DNA of 64,000 nt from Paralvinella palmiformis. Its lineage: Eukaryota > Annelida > Polychaeta > Terebellida > Alvinellidae. Shown piece by piece: positions 46,770 to 56,868 of this stretch. The stretch lies in contig JAODUP010000226.1 of the NCBI GenBank assembly GCA_025642065.1, positions 192,001 through 256,000 of the forward strand, read 5' to 3'. The notes under the pieces were generated by a model that ran no database searches, was not told the origin of the DNA, and was given only the letters and a program-made list of their open reading frames with translations. The stretch's first letter is position 1; each line of letters begins with the position of its first letter. A program made the position numbers and the translations under genes.

Positions 46770-47115
46770 CCACCCCAAATGACCTCATCATGCTTGAAAT
46801 CATACAAATAGACTCCAAGGTGGCCGGCCGCCATTTTGGAATTTCAAATGTTTACTTATTTGGATTTGAAGAATGCTTCAAAACATTTTGTGCCAGTTAT
46901 CATAATTCTGGTGCAATTATAAACTACTTAGACAAATATACTTGCGAAGACGCCATTTTGACCTTGGTGACCTTCATTACCTTGAAAATGACATTGAAAT
47001 CTAAAATTGACAATGACATTCACCCAAATCTTTTTTGTCATCCTATGAATGATTGATTCCACATGGATATCTGCTATTAACAAACGATACCATTAAAACA
47101 TTTCTAGATGCCTTT
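46770..47115. repeat. Right inverted arm of the 3.7-kb element
   Basis: Reverse-complement partner of 44605-44990 (see that entry). It contains GGCCGCCATTTTGGAATTTC and GAATGATTGATTCCACATGG. Confidence 0.9.
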
Positions 47116-47683
47116 TCCAAGTTTGACTGGTCCACTATAATCAAATTGCTTCAAGAAACAACTCATGTATTGGTAGAATAATATGTATTAAAATGTATTA
47201 AAATGTATTTGAGAATATATTTAACAATTAAATAATTTGTGTTGTGAAACTATTTAAATACAATTATAAGTACTTTCCATTTTGGAAAGCTCATATACAA
47301 ATACGTATACAAATACTTGAAAAAAATCTTTAAATACTTGCAAATATTTTTTACGCCATATCTGGACTTATTACCTGATTTTGAAATGCTTTCTCGGTTA
47401 GTCTATCGTAGTAACTTGAGCAGAGGTCATTTTCCTCATTGTTTATTTACGTGCAGATGAATATAGATAGCTCTGGGATCTTTACCTGATCCCGGATAAC
47501 CTCCTACTGTATAAATATGAAATTAATATAATAGACGTATTTTCTGTTGTATTACCTTCTACCTAATATGAGTTGATACCTCCAACACAAAGGTCTATTT
47601 ACTACATAATGTGTCGATAGTGTGACACACCAAATGCTTATTTTTGTCGGGACACATAATGATCCCATAAATCAGAAATAAAG

Positions 47684-47977
47684 TCAGCCAATAGCTAGAA
47701 ATATGATGCTTTGCGCCTTATTTGTTGGGTGTTGTTTTTGGATGTCGGTTTCATCTCGGATGTGCATGTCTTGGGTTTGAGCGTTTTGGCGCCAATGTGG
47801 GGAGGTTCTCAGTACGGGGTGCTTCCAGTGTTCTATCAGTGAGGAGTTGAGGCGAAATGCTCCGAGTATAATATCTTGTACCAGCCTATCATACGCGTCC
47901 TCGACTTCCCGAATAAGAGTAAAGGTTCGTTCGGAACCGCAGCGTTGACCAGCGAACATCTTCTTTATCAAGCGCAT
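47684..47977 (-). CDS. Unrecognised 97-codon reading frame
   Basis: The minus-strand frame reads MRLIKKMFAGQRCGSERTF, TLIREVEDAYDRLVQDIILG, AFRLNSSLIEHWKHPVLR and onward. Balanced amino-acid use and slightly higher GC than its surroundings suggest past coding. It sits between the hAT-like element and the gypsy element, so a transposon origin is likely. I do not recognise the family and would not call it a host gene. Confidence 0.3.
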   Translation of the reverse strand: MRLIKKMFAGQRCGSERTFTLIREVEDAYDRLVQDIILGAFRLNSSLIEHWKHPVLRTSPHWRQNAQTQDMHIRDETDIQKQHPTNKAQSIIFLAIG

Positions 47978-48237
47978 TCCAGTCCTAATTAGATCTCAGC
48001 AAATGTCCAACCTACTTCTAGAGTAGGTATCATTCACCTTTCTGTCTGACATTTATTAATATGTATATATTTGTATAGACATTAGTCATTCCTCTGGCAT
48101 TTATTAAACATAGCTGCATATATTCATAACTTGGTTTTGAATGGTAGTTAATTTATATGGTTTGATTGACTGTGGCATGTGTTGGTGAATGTGCATACGC
48201 TACCTCTTCCGCACATAACACCCCACACACATTACAA

Positions 48238-51200
48238 TTGGTGGCAGCGGTGGGATAGCTCACTTGTGATAACACGTCACTCGTGAGTTATCCTGATACG
48301 GATCCACGTTAGTGAATTTGTGTAGTCTTGTTTAATCGGCGGATATTATTAGGTGGAGTTGTAGTTGTATCTCTGGATTGTGGTACTCTTAATGTCAGAT
48401 GAGAAAGAGTTTAGTGGCTTAGCTGAGCAAAGGTTCCAATCTCCAATTATCGGGATTGGTGGTAATCCATCGGTCAACGGACAACTAGAACATACCATAA
48501 TCCGTCGCCGGTTAATCCCGCTATGCAGAAGAGACCCGCGATGTATGATGGTAAATCAAGCTGTAAGGATTATTTGGTACAGTTTGACATTATAGTATAA
48601 TTGAAACGCTGGGATGAAAACACTCAGACTATGGAGCTGGCGACTAGTTTAAATGGTGCAGCTCGTAGCGTCCTGACCAATATTGAAGTTGTTGTCGGAA
48701 GAGGTCCGACCATTTGGCTGAATTAGCGCAATATGTCAAATGTTAGCCAAGAAGGCATATCTCGGCGTATATAGGGGTCTGCGTGATACTCTGACAAAGG
48801 ACGCTTTCGTTGAAGCCTTGAATGATGGTGACATGTAATGGTTTGTCAGACAAGACAAATCATCCGCTCCTGATGGAGCTTTGTAGCTGGCTTTAGAATA
48901 CGAAGCATTTCAGAATGGACGCCAGCGTAGGCATGATCTCAAATCAGTGATTAGAGGTCAAGTGGAGTCAAACTACGGAAATGAACTGGATGCTCATTCA
49001 TCTGAATTGCTAACTTCATCGAATTGCTAAATTAATTATAAATTCTTCTGATTACACGTACCGCAAAATATGAAAAGAAGCGTGTTTAATTTGTGTGTCC
49101 ATTACACATTTTAAGTGGGAATGTCCAAACCGGAAGTCCAAATCAAAACGGGCATGGGTTAGGAAATGTAGCCATCTAGCATACTAGGTCATCTGGAAGC
49201 AGACTGCTGCAAGAAAAAAACGGGTATATCGAAAAAGCAGGAAGACATCCCCCAAGTTAGTTCCACCGAGCCTCCTCTGGTTTCTCTACCTTTGAGTTTG
49301 ACAGTCTATATGTGGTCGCTAATTTCAATGGAACTGATGTTAACTGTCTTCTTGATACTGATGCAACCTCTTCTATTCTTCACCGGAATCGATTTTAATG
49401 CCATTCCCGCGGATTCGAGACCAAGGATCTAAGGGAAGGCAGTCAGCCTGGAAGTGGCTGATGGGTTTTTGGTGGCTTCCCATGGTATTGCAGGCTTGAT
49501 CTTCACTGTAGGTAGGCAGGAAATAAGACACAGATTCGCGGTGAGAGATCTAGTACCCCCGGCAATATTAGGTTTGGACTTTCTAGAGGCTAATCTTTGG
49601 CCACATGGGTAGAGGGTGAGACTATTTACCTATGGCTATGGTCATTTTGTGTGGGATGTCGAAGGTTCGCGCCTCGGTCGTGGTACTATAGTAGGAGGAG
49701 TTTTTCATCCATCCAGGCAACTGGCAAGGTTTTATCGACCTAAGATGTCATATATTCTAAATTCTAAATTTATTTAGAATTAAACTCCTTGGAGACGCTG
49801 TAAATTACAGACCATTTGCGTCTCCCTCATTTGAGGTTGCTAGCCACGTACTCGGCCATTACTTTATACCGAAAAACTATTGCCGGAACGTATGAACAGG
49901 TGGAAGAAGTTGAACACATTGCCACTGACAGGGTAGCCGCCACCGGAAACGGGAATTCTGACAAACACATTCCGCATCACTTAACTGACGTGTAGGCTGG
50001 TTTGAGAGGCACATTGACGGACGAACAACATAGGAAAGTCCACGGGTTACTTACAGAACACCAACGAGCATTTGCGGTTTCCAAAGATGTTGGTCCAACA
50101 CATTTAGTACAGCATGAAATTCTAACCGGGGATGTTAAGTCAATCCGTCAAAACCAGCGGCGTCTTCCCTTTATCAAGGGAGAAGACTGTACCAGTGAGG
50201 TCTAGCGTATATTAGATATGTGAGTTATCACACCATCTGTCACTCCATGGGTATTATCCGTGGTCATGGTGAATAAAAAAGATGGGTCCTGGGGATTTTG
50301 TGTCGACCATAGGAACGTCAATAGCGTTACGAAACGAGAGAGCTACCCACTCCCGCGTATTGACGATACCTTCGACTACCTCATTGGGACCAAATGGATT
50401 TCGATGTTAGACCTAGCAAGTAGTTTGTTTCAGTGTAATGTCCTTCCATTCGGGTTAACGTCGGCAGAAGCCACGTTTGAAAGGCTTATGGAACAGGTCC
50501 TGTTTGGGTTGCACTGGCAAACTTGCCTGGTGTATCTGGAAGATATAAAAAAATTGCTCCATATTTTTGATACCAACTTTCTGCGCCTAGATGCCGTTCT
50601 GAAACGTATTGCAAAGGCCAGTTTGAAAATATTCCCGGGTAAATGTCAATTATTTCAGAACCAGTAAGAATTTCTGGGACACATCGTTTCTACAGACGGG
50701 ACAGCGACTGCTCCCAGTAAAACAGAAAATGTAGAAAAATGGCCATCTCCTAAGTCTGTGAAAGTAGCTATTTAGGCCTTTGTTCCTATTACAGAAGTTT
50801 TGTCAGGGGGGTTGCTGATATCGCAAAGCCATTGCATAAATTAACAGAGCTAGATTCCCCTTATGATTGGACGCCGGGATGTCAAAAGGAATTTGAAACA
50901 TTGAGACATGCTCTTACTACAGCACCTATTCTTAGTTTTCTGATACCAGGGAAACCTTTCATTATTGATACGGACGCCAGTGGGGTTGGCCTCGGGGAGT
51001 GTTCTCTCGGGAACAGGATGACGTAGAACACGTTATTGCGTATTACAGTCGGTGTCTGTCAAAAGAGGAGCGTCGGTATTGTATGACGGGACACGAACTC
51101 TTAGCGGTAGTGGATGCCATAAAACATTTCCATCACTATGTCCATGGTGTGTCAACTCTGGTGCGGACTGATTATGGTATACTCACATTGTTCCTGAGTT

Positions 51201-52620
51201 TCAAAAATACAGAGGGCAGGAGAATATAATCTGACGATCAAGCATAGAGCAGACCGGCTCTATGGGAATGCCGACGCACTGTCTAGGGTACCATATAACA
51301 GTTGCAAACATTGCGAAAGTAAGGAGATTAAGCACTCTAAAATGAAAGAAGTTGTTCGTATCCGATTTATGGTAAATCCAGAAGGGGAATAGATAAATGA
51401 ACTGCTAAGTTAGGTGGAAGGTTGGCCACCTGATAAACGGTCATCCTGGCAGGGAAAACCCCTGGTATTTTCAAGGTACTGGGATGGGTGATAGCTGGAG
51501 AAAAACCTTCGTGGACAAATGTTAAAGCAGAAAGCCCACTGGTCCCTTCGTACTGGTCATTGTGGTCAGAACTTGAAGTCCATAATGGGATCTTGTACAG
51601 ACGATTCTCCTTAAACGGCGAACCGGAGGAACGCCTCAGACTAGTAACTCCTAACTCAGTGCGCAAGAAGATCATGCGACATCTCCATACAAATCGGACA
51701 CTTTGGAGTGCGTAAAGCTAGCTTCAACGTGAGGCGATGATTCTGGTGGCCGGGTTTGATGACAGAAGTCGAACGTTGATGCCAACAATGTCGGCCGTAC
51801 CAATTTCGTAACCGGCGCGAAGGTCGTCGGCATCACAAGTTACACTAAGAGCTAGTGAGCTCCCCTATGGAAAGAATGGCGATAGACATCTCGAATTTCC
51901 CGACCGAAACGGATGGGGGAAACACTTGTGTTTTGGTAATAAGCGATTATTTCACCAAATGGACCGAAGCTTTTGAGCTCCCCAACCATCAAGCATTGAC
52001 TGTCGCCGATGTTCTAGTGACAGAAATATTCTTTTGTTTCGGCGTGCCCATTGTGTTACCACTGATCGTGGCTCAGAGTTCCGTTCTGATCTCATGAGGG
52101 AAATTTCTGAGTTGTTAGAGATACGAATGTCAAGGACGGCCCCATTATCATCCTCATTCCGATGGTCAAGTTGAAAGAGTCAACCTCACCCTGATTGCAA
52201 TGTTGTTGCGAGGAGCGAAAGGAAAACTGGGATGACCATCTACCATATGTTATGTGTACCTCTAGATCAACCACCCAGGAGAGCACTTGCTCCAGTCCAA
52301 ATCGGATGATGCTGGATCGCGAAATTACGCTTCCAGTTGATTTGATGTACCCACGACCAGAAGAGGACCCCTCCCAAAACAAATGTCCAGTAGAATGGGT
52401 GAAGGAAGCTATGAAAGAAACTTTGGGCGTTCTATGGCACACTTGGTTAAGGCAGCCGAAAGACAGAAGCGTCACTATGATGCGCGGGCCAAGATACGAC
52501 CCTTCCTTGAGGGAAAGGAAATGCCGACCCCCATTGCTATCTCCGATATAGAGGATGATAAGTCAGCTACGACTAGCCATCCTGAAACAGAGGGGGTGAA
52601 TGAGAAATAGTGGGTATACC
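48238..52620 (+). mobile_element. Ty3/gypsy LTR retrotransposon, internal region, degenerate, no LTR pair found
   Basis: TTGGTGGCAGCGGTGGGAT at about 48240 resembles a primer-binding site after an LTR ending CA. On the plus strand follow gag-like fragments (48390-49000), protease (CLLDTDATSSIL at 49345, with D in place of G in the DTGA box), RT from 50225 (VMVNKKDGSWGFCVDHRNVN, LPFGLTSAEATFERLMEQ, CLVYLEDI at 50530), RNase H (IIDTDASGVGLG at 50970), an integrase zinc-finger remnant (51660-51800) and the core (MERMAIDISNF, VISDYFTKWTEAFELP, then after a frameshift TTDRGSEFRSDLM at 52055). YLED replaces YxDD and many stops occur, so it is inactive. I found no matching 5' and 3' LTRs. Confidence 0.9.
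49685..49740 (+). mobile_element. Possible SINE type D fragment between protease and RT
   Basis: ACTATAGTAGGAGGAG, CCAGGCAACTGGCAAGGTTT matches the reverse complement of 13842-13897 at most positions. It lies inside the gypsy element. Similarity over about 55 bp only, so tentative. Confidence 0.5.
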
Positions 52621-52929
52621 GGATCGGCCCCGTTTAATCACTCGTAATCGGAAACCACCTACACGTTTTGGATGGGATCATTAATTAGGTGGAGAGATGT
52701 CTTTAGATGTCCGGGGCCTCACGTGCGCTACACTGGAGAACTCCGCGTGTGTATTAACGGTAAATCTACGAGACTCCTGGTGTACAGATCAACGTCGCAG
52801 AAGGCGCTCATTTTTCAAAAGATAACCTGGAACGTTCACAAAGTGAACCACCCATCCCTGCTAGATGGTGATCCGACTTCACGTTGCATGCAACACGCTG
52901 CTATGTTGTCTCACGGGAATTAGCGTCTA

Positions 52930-53590
52930 TTCGCCGACAAAAGTAATCGATATTCTGTGCAGGATAATACACGGCGAAGTATCCTAACTGCGGTGGAGCA
53001 GGAACGGAGACCCGAAGCTGCACAAAGACAAGAGCCTGGCCGAAGTGATGATGAAGACGAAGAACGCCGCTGACCTTCCCGGGGTTACAACTCGACCAAA
53101 TACGTCGCCTCCATTCTGAACATAATCAACGTCTATACCCTGCCGAACTGGGATGCGAATCCGGAATACGAACTATAGTTTGAGGTGTCGAACGTTGAGG
53201 TGTCGAACGTGTAGAACGTTGACTCGGCGAGAGCCTGAAGTATCACCTCTTGGTCGTCTTGCACCATTTCGATTTGAACAGCTTGATGGTCTTCCTCTTC
53301 TCAGCCAGCGTGCAGCTGATATTCATCCTGTGCACAGTAGACTCCTCGTCGCTGCCCATGTTCCAGACGCTGGCGGCCATCAAGGACTAGAGCTTTATGA
53401 TATTCTACATCCGAGCACTGAGGGATGTCGGCATATTTACGGAATGATCCTTCGCGAACTGACTGCTATAACCGTGCTGATCATGACGACGTCATAACCT
53501 GTTGCACGGGCTTCGACGAGCTGTGGCCCTACGACGACGGGCGAAGGGCCAAAGAAGTGGGCAACCTTCAGGACACACACTTCAGACTGA
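52930..53590. other. GC-richer patch of unknown origin
   Basis: Composition changes sharply from the AT-rich surroundings. The plus-strand frame at 53153-53497 reads PFRFEQLDGLPLLSQRAADI, HPVHSRLLVAAHVPDAGGH and onward, which matches nothing I know. AGGTGTCGAACGTTG is repeated in tandem at about 53183. It could be the 3' part of the gypsy element or a separate insertion. Confidence 0.4.
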
Positions 53591-53599
53591 TATGTTTAA

Positions 53600-54124
53600 A
53601 ATGAACAACCATAACCCAGTAGCTCAAGAGAAAGTTGTTAGATTAAAAACTTTACCTTTACCTAAAAACGTATTGAAATGATAGGAATAAGGCGTATAGA
53701 AAAACACCATTACAACACACTAAGCTACGTCAGTTTCATGTATGTCACTGATGAGTCACCTTGTTGTAGTAGCCAGTCAATATAAAAATCTTTTGTAATG
53801 TAAACAACGATACTGCTGAGATTGTTGGTGAAGGCTCAGTGACTGAATCAATTAATATTCTCTGATCTATCTACAACCTTTTGATAAAACAGATCATCGG
53901 ATATTATTGAAACGTTTAGAATTTAGACTAAATTAAGTCATAAACATATACTTTTATATTAATATGATTTCTCTAAAATTTGGGATAACACCTACCAGTA
54001 AAAGTTTGATTGGTATATCATTATTACAAACCTCATGATCATACATTTGAGTTAATTCAAAGGTTTCATGATCTCAAATTTATTAATATAATTTTTTAAA
54101 GAAATTATTTAATATGTGAAAATT

Positions 54125-54190
<66 letters not shown>

Positions 54191-54680
54191 TCCTCTTACC
54201 ATTAAATATACAAACAGTTTATTTCACCCTTTTATTAATATTTTGAAATTTTGTGAGAAAGTGTTTTTACAGTAATCTAGATAATTTTAGTATTCTTTCC
54301 AGTGTACTGACATTGGAATATAACAACAGTTTGAATGTAATAGAATTTCTTAAATTAATTGTATTGACAGATCATATGGGCGTCTTAAATTAGTTTGAAT
54401 CTTTTTAGGGTCAATTTCTTATTTATCCTGAACTAGTTCGTGAAATTATTCAATGAAATATTACCACATATCAGTGGTATGTTGTTGATACTCAAGTGTA
54501 CATGACGTATACTTAAGGCGATATCTGGGCTTTTATGTAATTCAATCTTTCACCCGACTACAACTGACAGTCTGATCCTGATGGGGTAGGCACTATAGGC
54601 TGGAGTACATAGCTCTATGTCTATTTTGCGGTATCTAAGAATTGCTTTTACTGAAATGAGAATAGTATATAGCTCACAAA
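53600..54680. other. No gene seen; AT-rich with (TA)n
   Basis: Plain AT-rich sequence, including a 59-bp (TA)n array at 54128-54186. No coding or structural feature recognised. Confidence 0.6.
54128..54186. repeat. (AT)n microsatellite
   Basis: Uninterrupted AT dinucleotides. Confidence 0.93.
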
Positions 54681-55110
54681 TGATAATAAATGCTCGAAAA
54701 TATGACCCCTCTTCTTAAACAAAAAAATGCGATGCACATATCAAATTTACTACCAACTTATAAATCTATCAATGGCACAGCTGAATCCATGTATGTGTGG
54801 ACTGTTGTCAATTACAAAATCATCACCAAAAATGTATGTCATCCCATAAGTTACTATTGCAGATATCTGTTTCTCGGCGCATATCATACAGCGATTTTGC
54901 GTTAAAGTCCCCCAATTTAAGGAACAGGTTGCCGGTGAACATGAGAAAAAAATCTCCTCTCGAAAAGATTAAATTGTTCAATGTTGCTTTCTCCGATAAA
55001 TAATGTTGATCGTTAACATTTCTCTTTGGGTTTTGGAGACATATTATTGAAATATCACTGTACAACGTTTTTGACTGGTTCCTGCCAGTAAGGACACTAT
55101 ATTAAATCTA

Positions 55111-55147
<37 letters not shown>
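54680..55147 (+). pseudogene. LINE 3' end: ORF2 C-terminus, 3' UTR and (ATT)n tail
   Basis: The plus strand reads LLPTYKSINGTAESMY (54745), then after frame changes NHHQKCMSSHKLLLQIS, ALKSPNLRNRLPVNMRKKSP and LEKIKLFNV, the typical end of L2/CR1-type ORF2. The 3' UTR has CCTGCCAGTAAGGACACTAT and ends in an (ATT)n array (55111-55147), as these LINEs do. Confidence 0.75.
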
Positions 55148-55379
55148 GTTGCGGCAGTTTGGAGATATCCACACTAGTTACTTACTTACTTATCATCTTC
55201 ATCCCCAGTGGGACATAAGGCTACAACAACAATTAACATTGTTGTTATAGTTTTCATAACAGGTTTGTTTTTTACGGGGTGGGGTTGTTAGCCCCACGCC
55301 CAACCCCCAATTAACCTGGAGGACCAGGTACTGTGTTTCGTCTGATCCCTCCACTGAGACCCTCCCCAGCTTGGTTAAA

Positions 55380-56646
55380 CCTGAGTAGAAGGAAAAGTAA
55401 GCCTCTTCAAAACTACTCGAATAGAAGTAAAAAATAAACATGTAAAAATCTACTTGAGTAAAAAAGTAAAACAACCTTTTTAAAAGTAATTGAAGCAGAA
55501 GTAAAAGTAGAAGATAACATTTATTACACCACAAAATATGAATATCAAATACACAGTGCGCGATATTCATTGCGTGCACAGCCATGTGGTGCCACCTTAA
55601 GTTCACTGCGTCCACGATCGTGCAGATGTGCCGCCACCTTCATTTCACTGAACAATTAACGCCCTTGTTCAACTTCAACAAAAGCTGATTTTTAAAGTTG
55701 GTGTCGCTAATGCGATAAAAAATTATAATTACGATGAATCTGAGAAAACAGTTGGCTTCAGCTGAAACATTCTATAACAAAGTGACCCTTCAAAAATAGG
55801 TTGATAAAATTATGAAGGGTCTTGAATATTAGTGAGCATCAGCTGAAACTTGTATACCAAATGTTAGCATTCTTACAAAACTCATTTAATACCACAACAT
55901 GTTAAAATATATTTGTTTACCTTAAATGCATCAAAGATACACAAGTTGGTAACAACTTGTATACTGATAATTTGCAGCAACTGTATCAATTGTCACTATA
56001 GAGGCTACCTTGATACATTGATCCCAGATCATAGCACAGCCTGTTAAAAACTCCGGTCAAGTCTTGTTTTCTATGCAAGATATTACTTATTTAATGGCTC
56101 ACGGGAGATTGTAACGCTCCGTAATACAATGTTTGTCCAATCGGGACTTGAATGTATTTAATATAGGACTGTCTACTACTTGCGCTGGTAACCCCATTCC
56201 AATCGTTTGTCACTCTCTGGCTGAATACATTTTGCTTCAAACTTGATTTTCAGCGGCGCTTCACTATGCTCTCTGGTGTTTGATATGTAAGCCAACGATA
56301 AGAATAGGTTATATTACAGCCTGTCTATGCCATTCGGGATCTTACACACCTCAAACATGTCGCTTCGTCTCCTACGATAGCACAAAGATAAGAGTCTCTG
56401 GGCTTCTAACCTATCTCTATATGGCTGACTTCTCAATTTTGGTATCAGCTTTGTGGTAGCTTTAAGTAACAAAAATATCGCGAAGTAAATGAAAGTAACG
56501 AAGTAAAAAGTAGTTTTACTGCAAATTAAACTACTTCGTTACAAATAAAAGTAGCAGTTAAAATCTTACTTCGTTACTTCCAGTTACTTGACAAAAACCA
56601 CTCAAGTAGTTTTACTTCGTTACATTTGATATCCCTGGACCTTACC
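55380..56646. mobile_element. hAT-like element remnant split by a LINE fragment
   Basis: The right end read inward is CAGGGATATCAAATGTAACG, with subterminal AAGTAAAACTACTT and GTAACGAAGTA repeats (56460-56646). The same type of repeat (AAGTAAAAGTAGAAG, CTACTTGAGTAAAA) occurs at 55380-55530. Between them lies a minus-strand LINE end. The left terminus and target duplication were not found. Confidence 0.55.
56000..56430 (-). pseudogene. CR1-like LINE C-terminus
   Basis: The minus strand reads RLEAQRLLSLCYRRRRSDMF, EVCKIPNGIDRL, then TREHSEAPLKIK, NDWNG and LNTFKSRLDKHCI. This is the CR1-type ORF2 end (RRRRGDM, WN, FKxRLDKH). Stops and frame changes are present. Confidence 0.75.
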
Positions 56647-56868
56647 ATATAGCATACATGTAGGAATGTAAACCATATAGAGAGATAAGGACACAAATGA
56701 ACTCTGATTGCTATTTAGCACTTTACTCCCGTTCACTGTTTATAACGGGCTATTAAAACCTACAAAATCCTTAAGTGAAATACGAATTTGGGTTATTTCC
56801 AGTCTTTTTCCGAAGTAATATTTGTGGTATTTAGTAACACCACGTGTTGAACCGCTGGATCACGAAAA

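Larger units (their letters stand above)
43667..47364. mobile_element. 3.7-kb element with hAT-like ends carrying a PIN/FEN1-like gene remnant
   Basis: The left end is CAGACATGGGGTCAAATAC. The right end, read inward, is CAGATATGGCGTAAAAAATA. They are flanked by TACTTATT (43659-43666) and GACTTATT (47365-47372), a 7/8 match to an 8-bp duplication. Both ends carry AAATACAAATAC / AAGTATTTAAA subterminal repeats. Inside, two arms in inverted orientation (about 44605-44990 and 46770-47115) flank the gene remnant at 45121-46172. No hAT transposase is recognisable. The boundaries rest on short TIRs and are good but not certain. Confidence 0.7.

Noticed and set aside
47560..48240. 5' LTR of the gypsy element
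   Set aside because: A CA end before the primer-binding-like site fits, but no second copy exists downstream, so the LTR limits cannot be supported.
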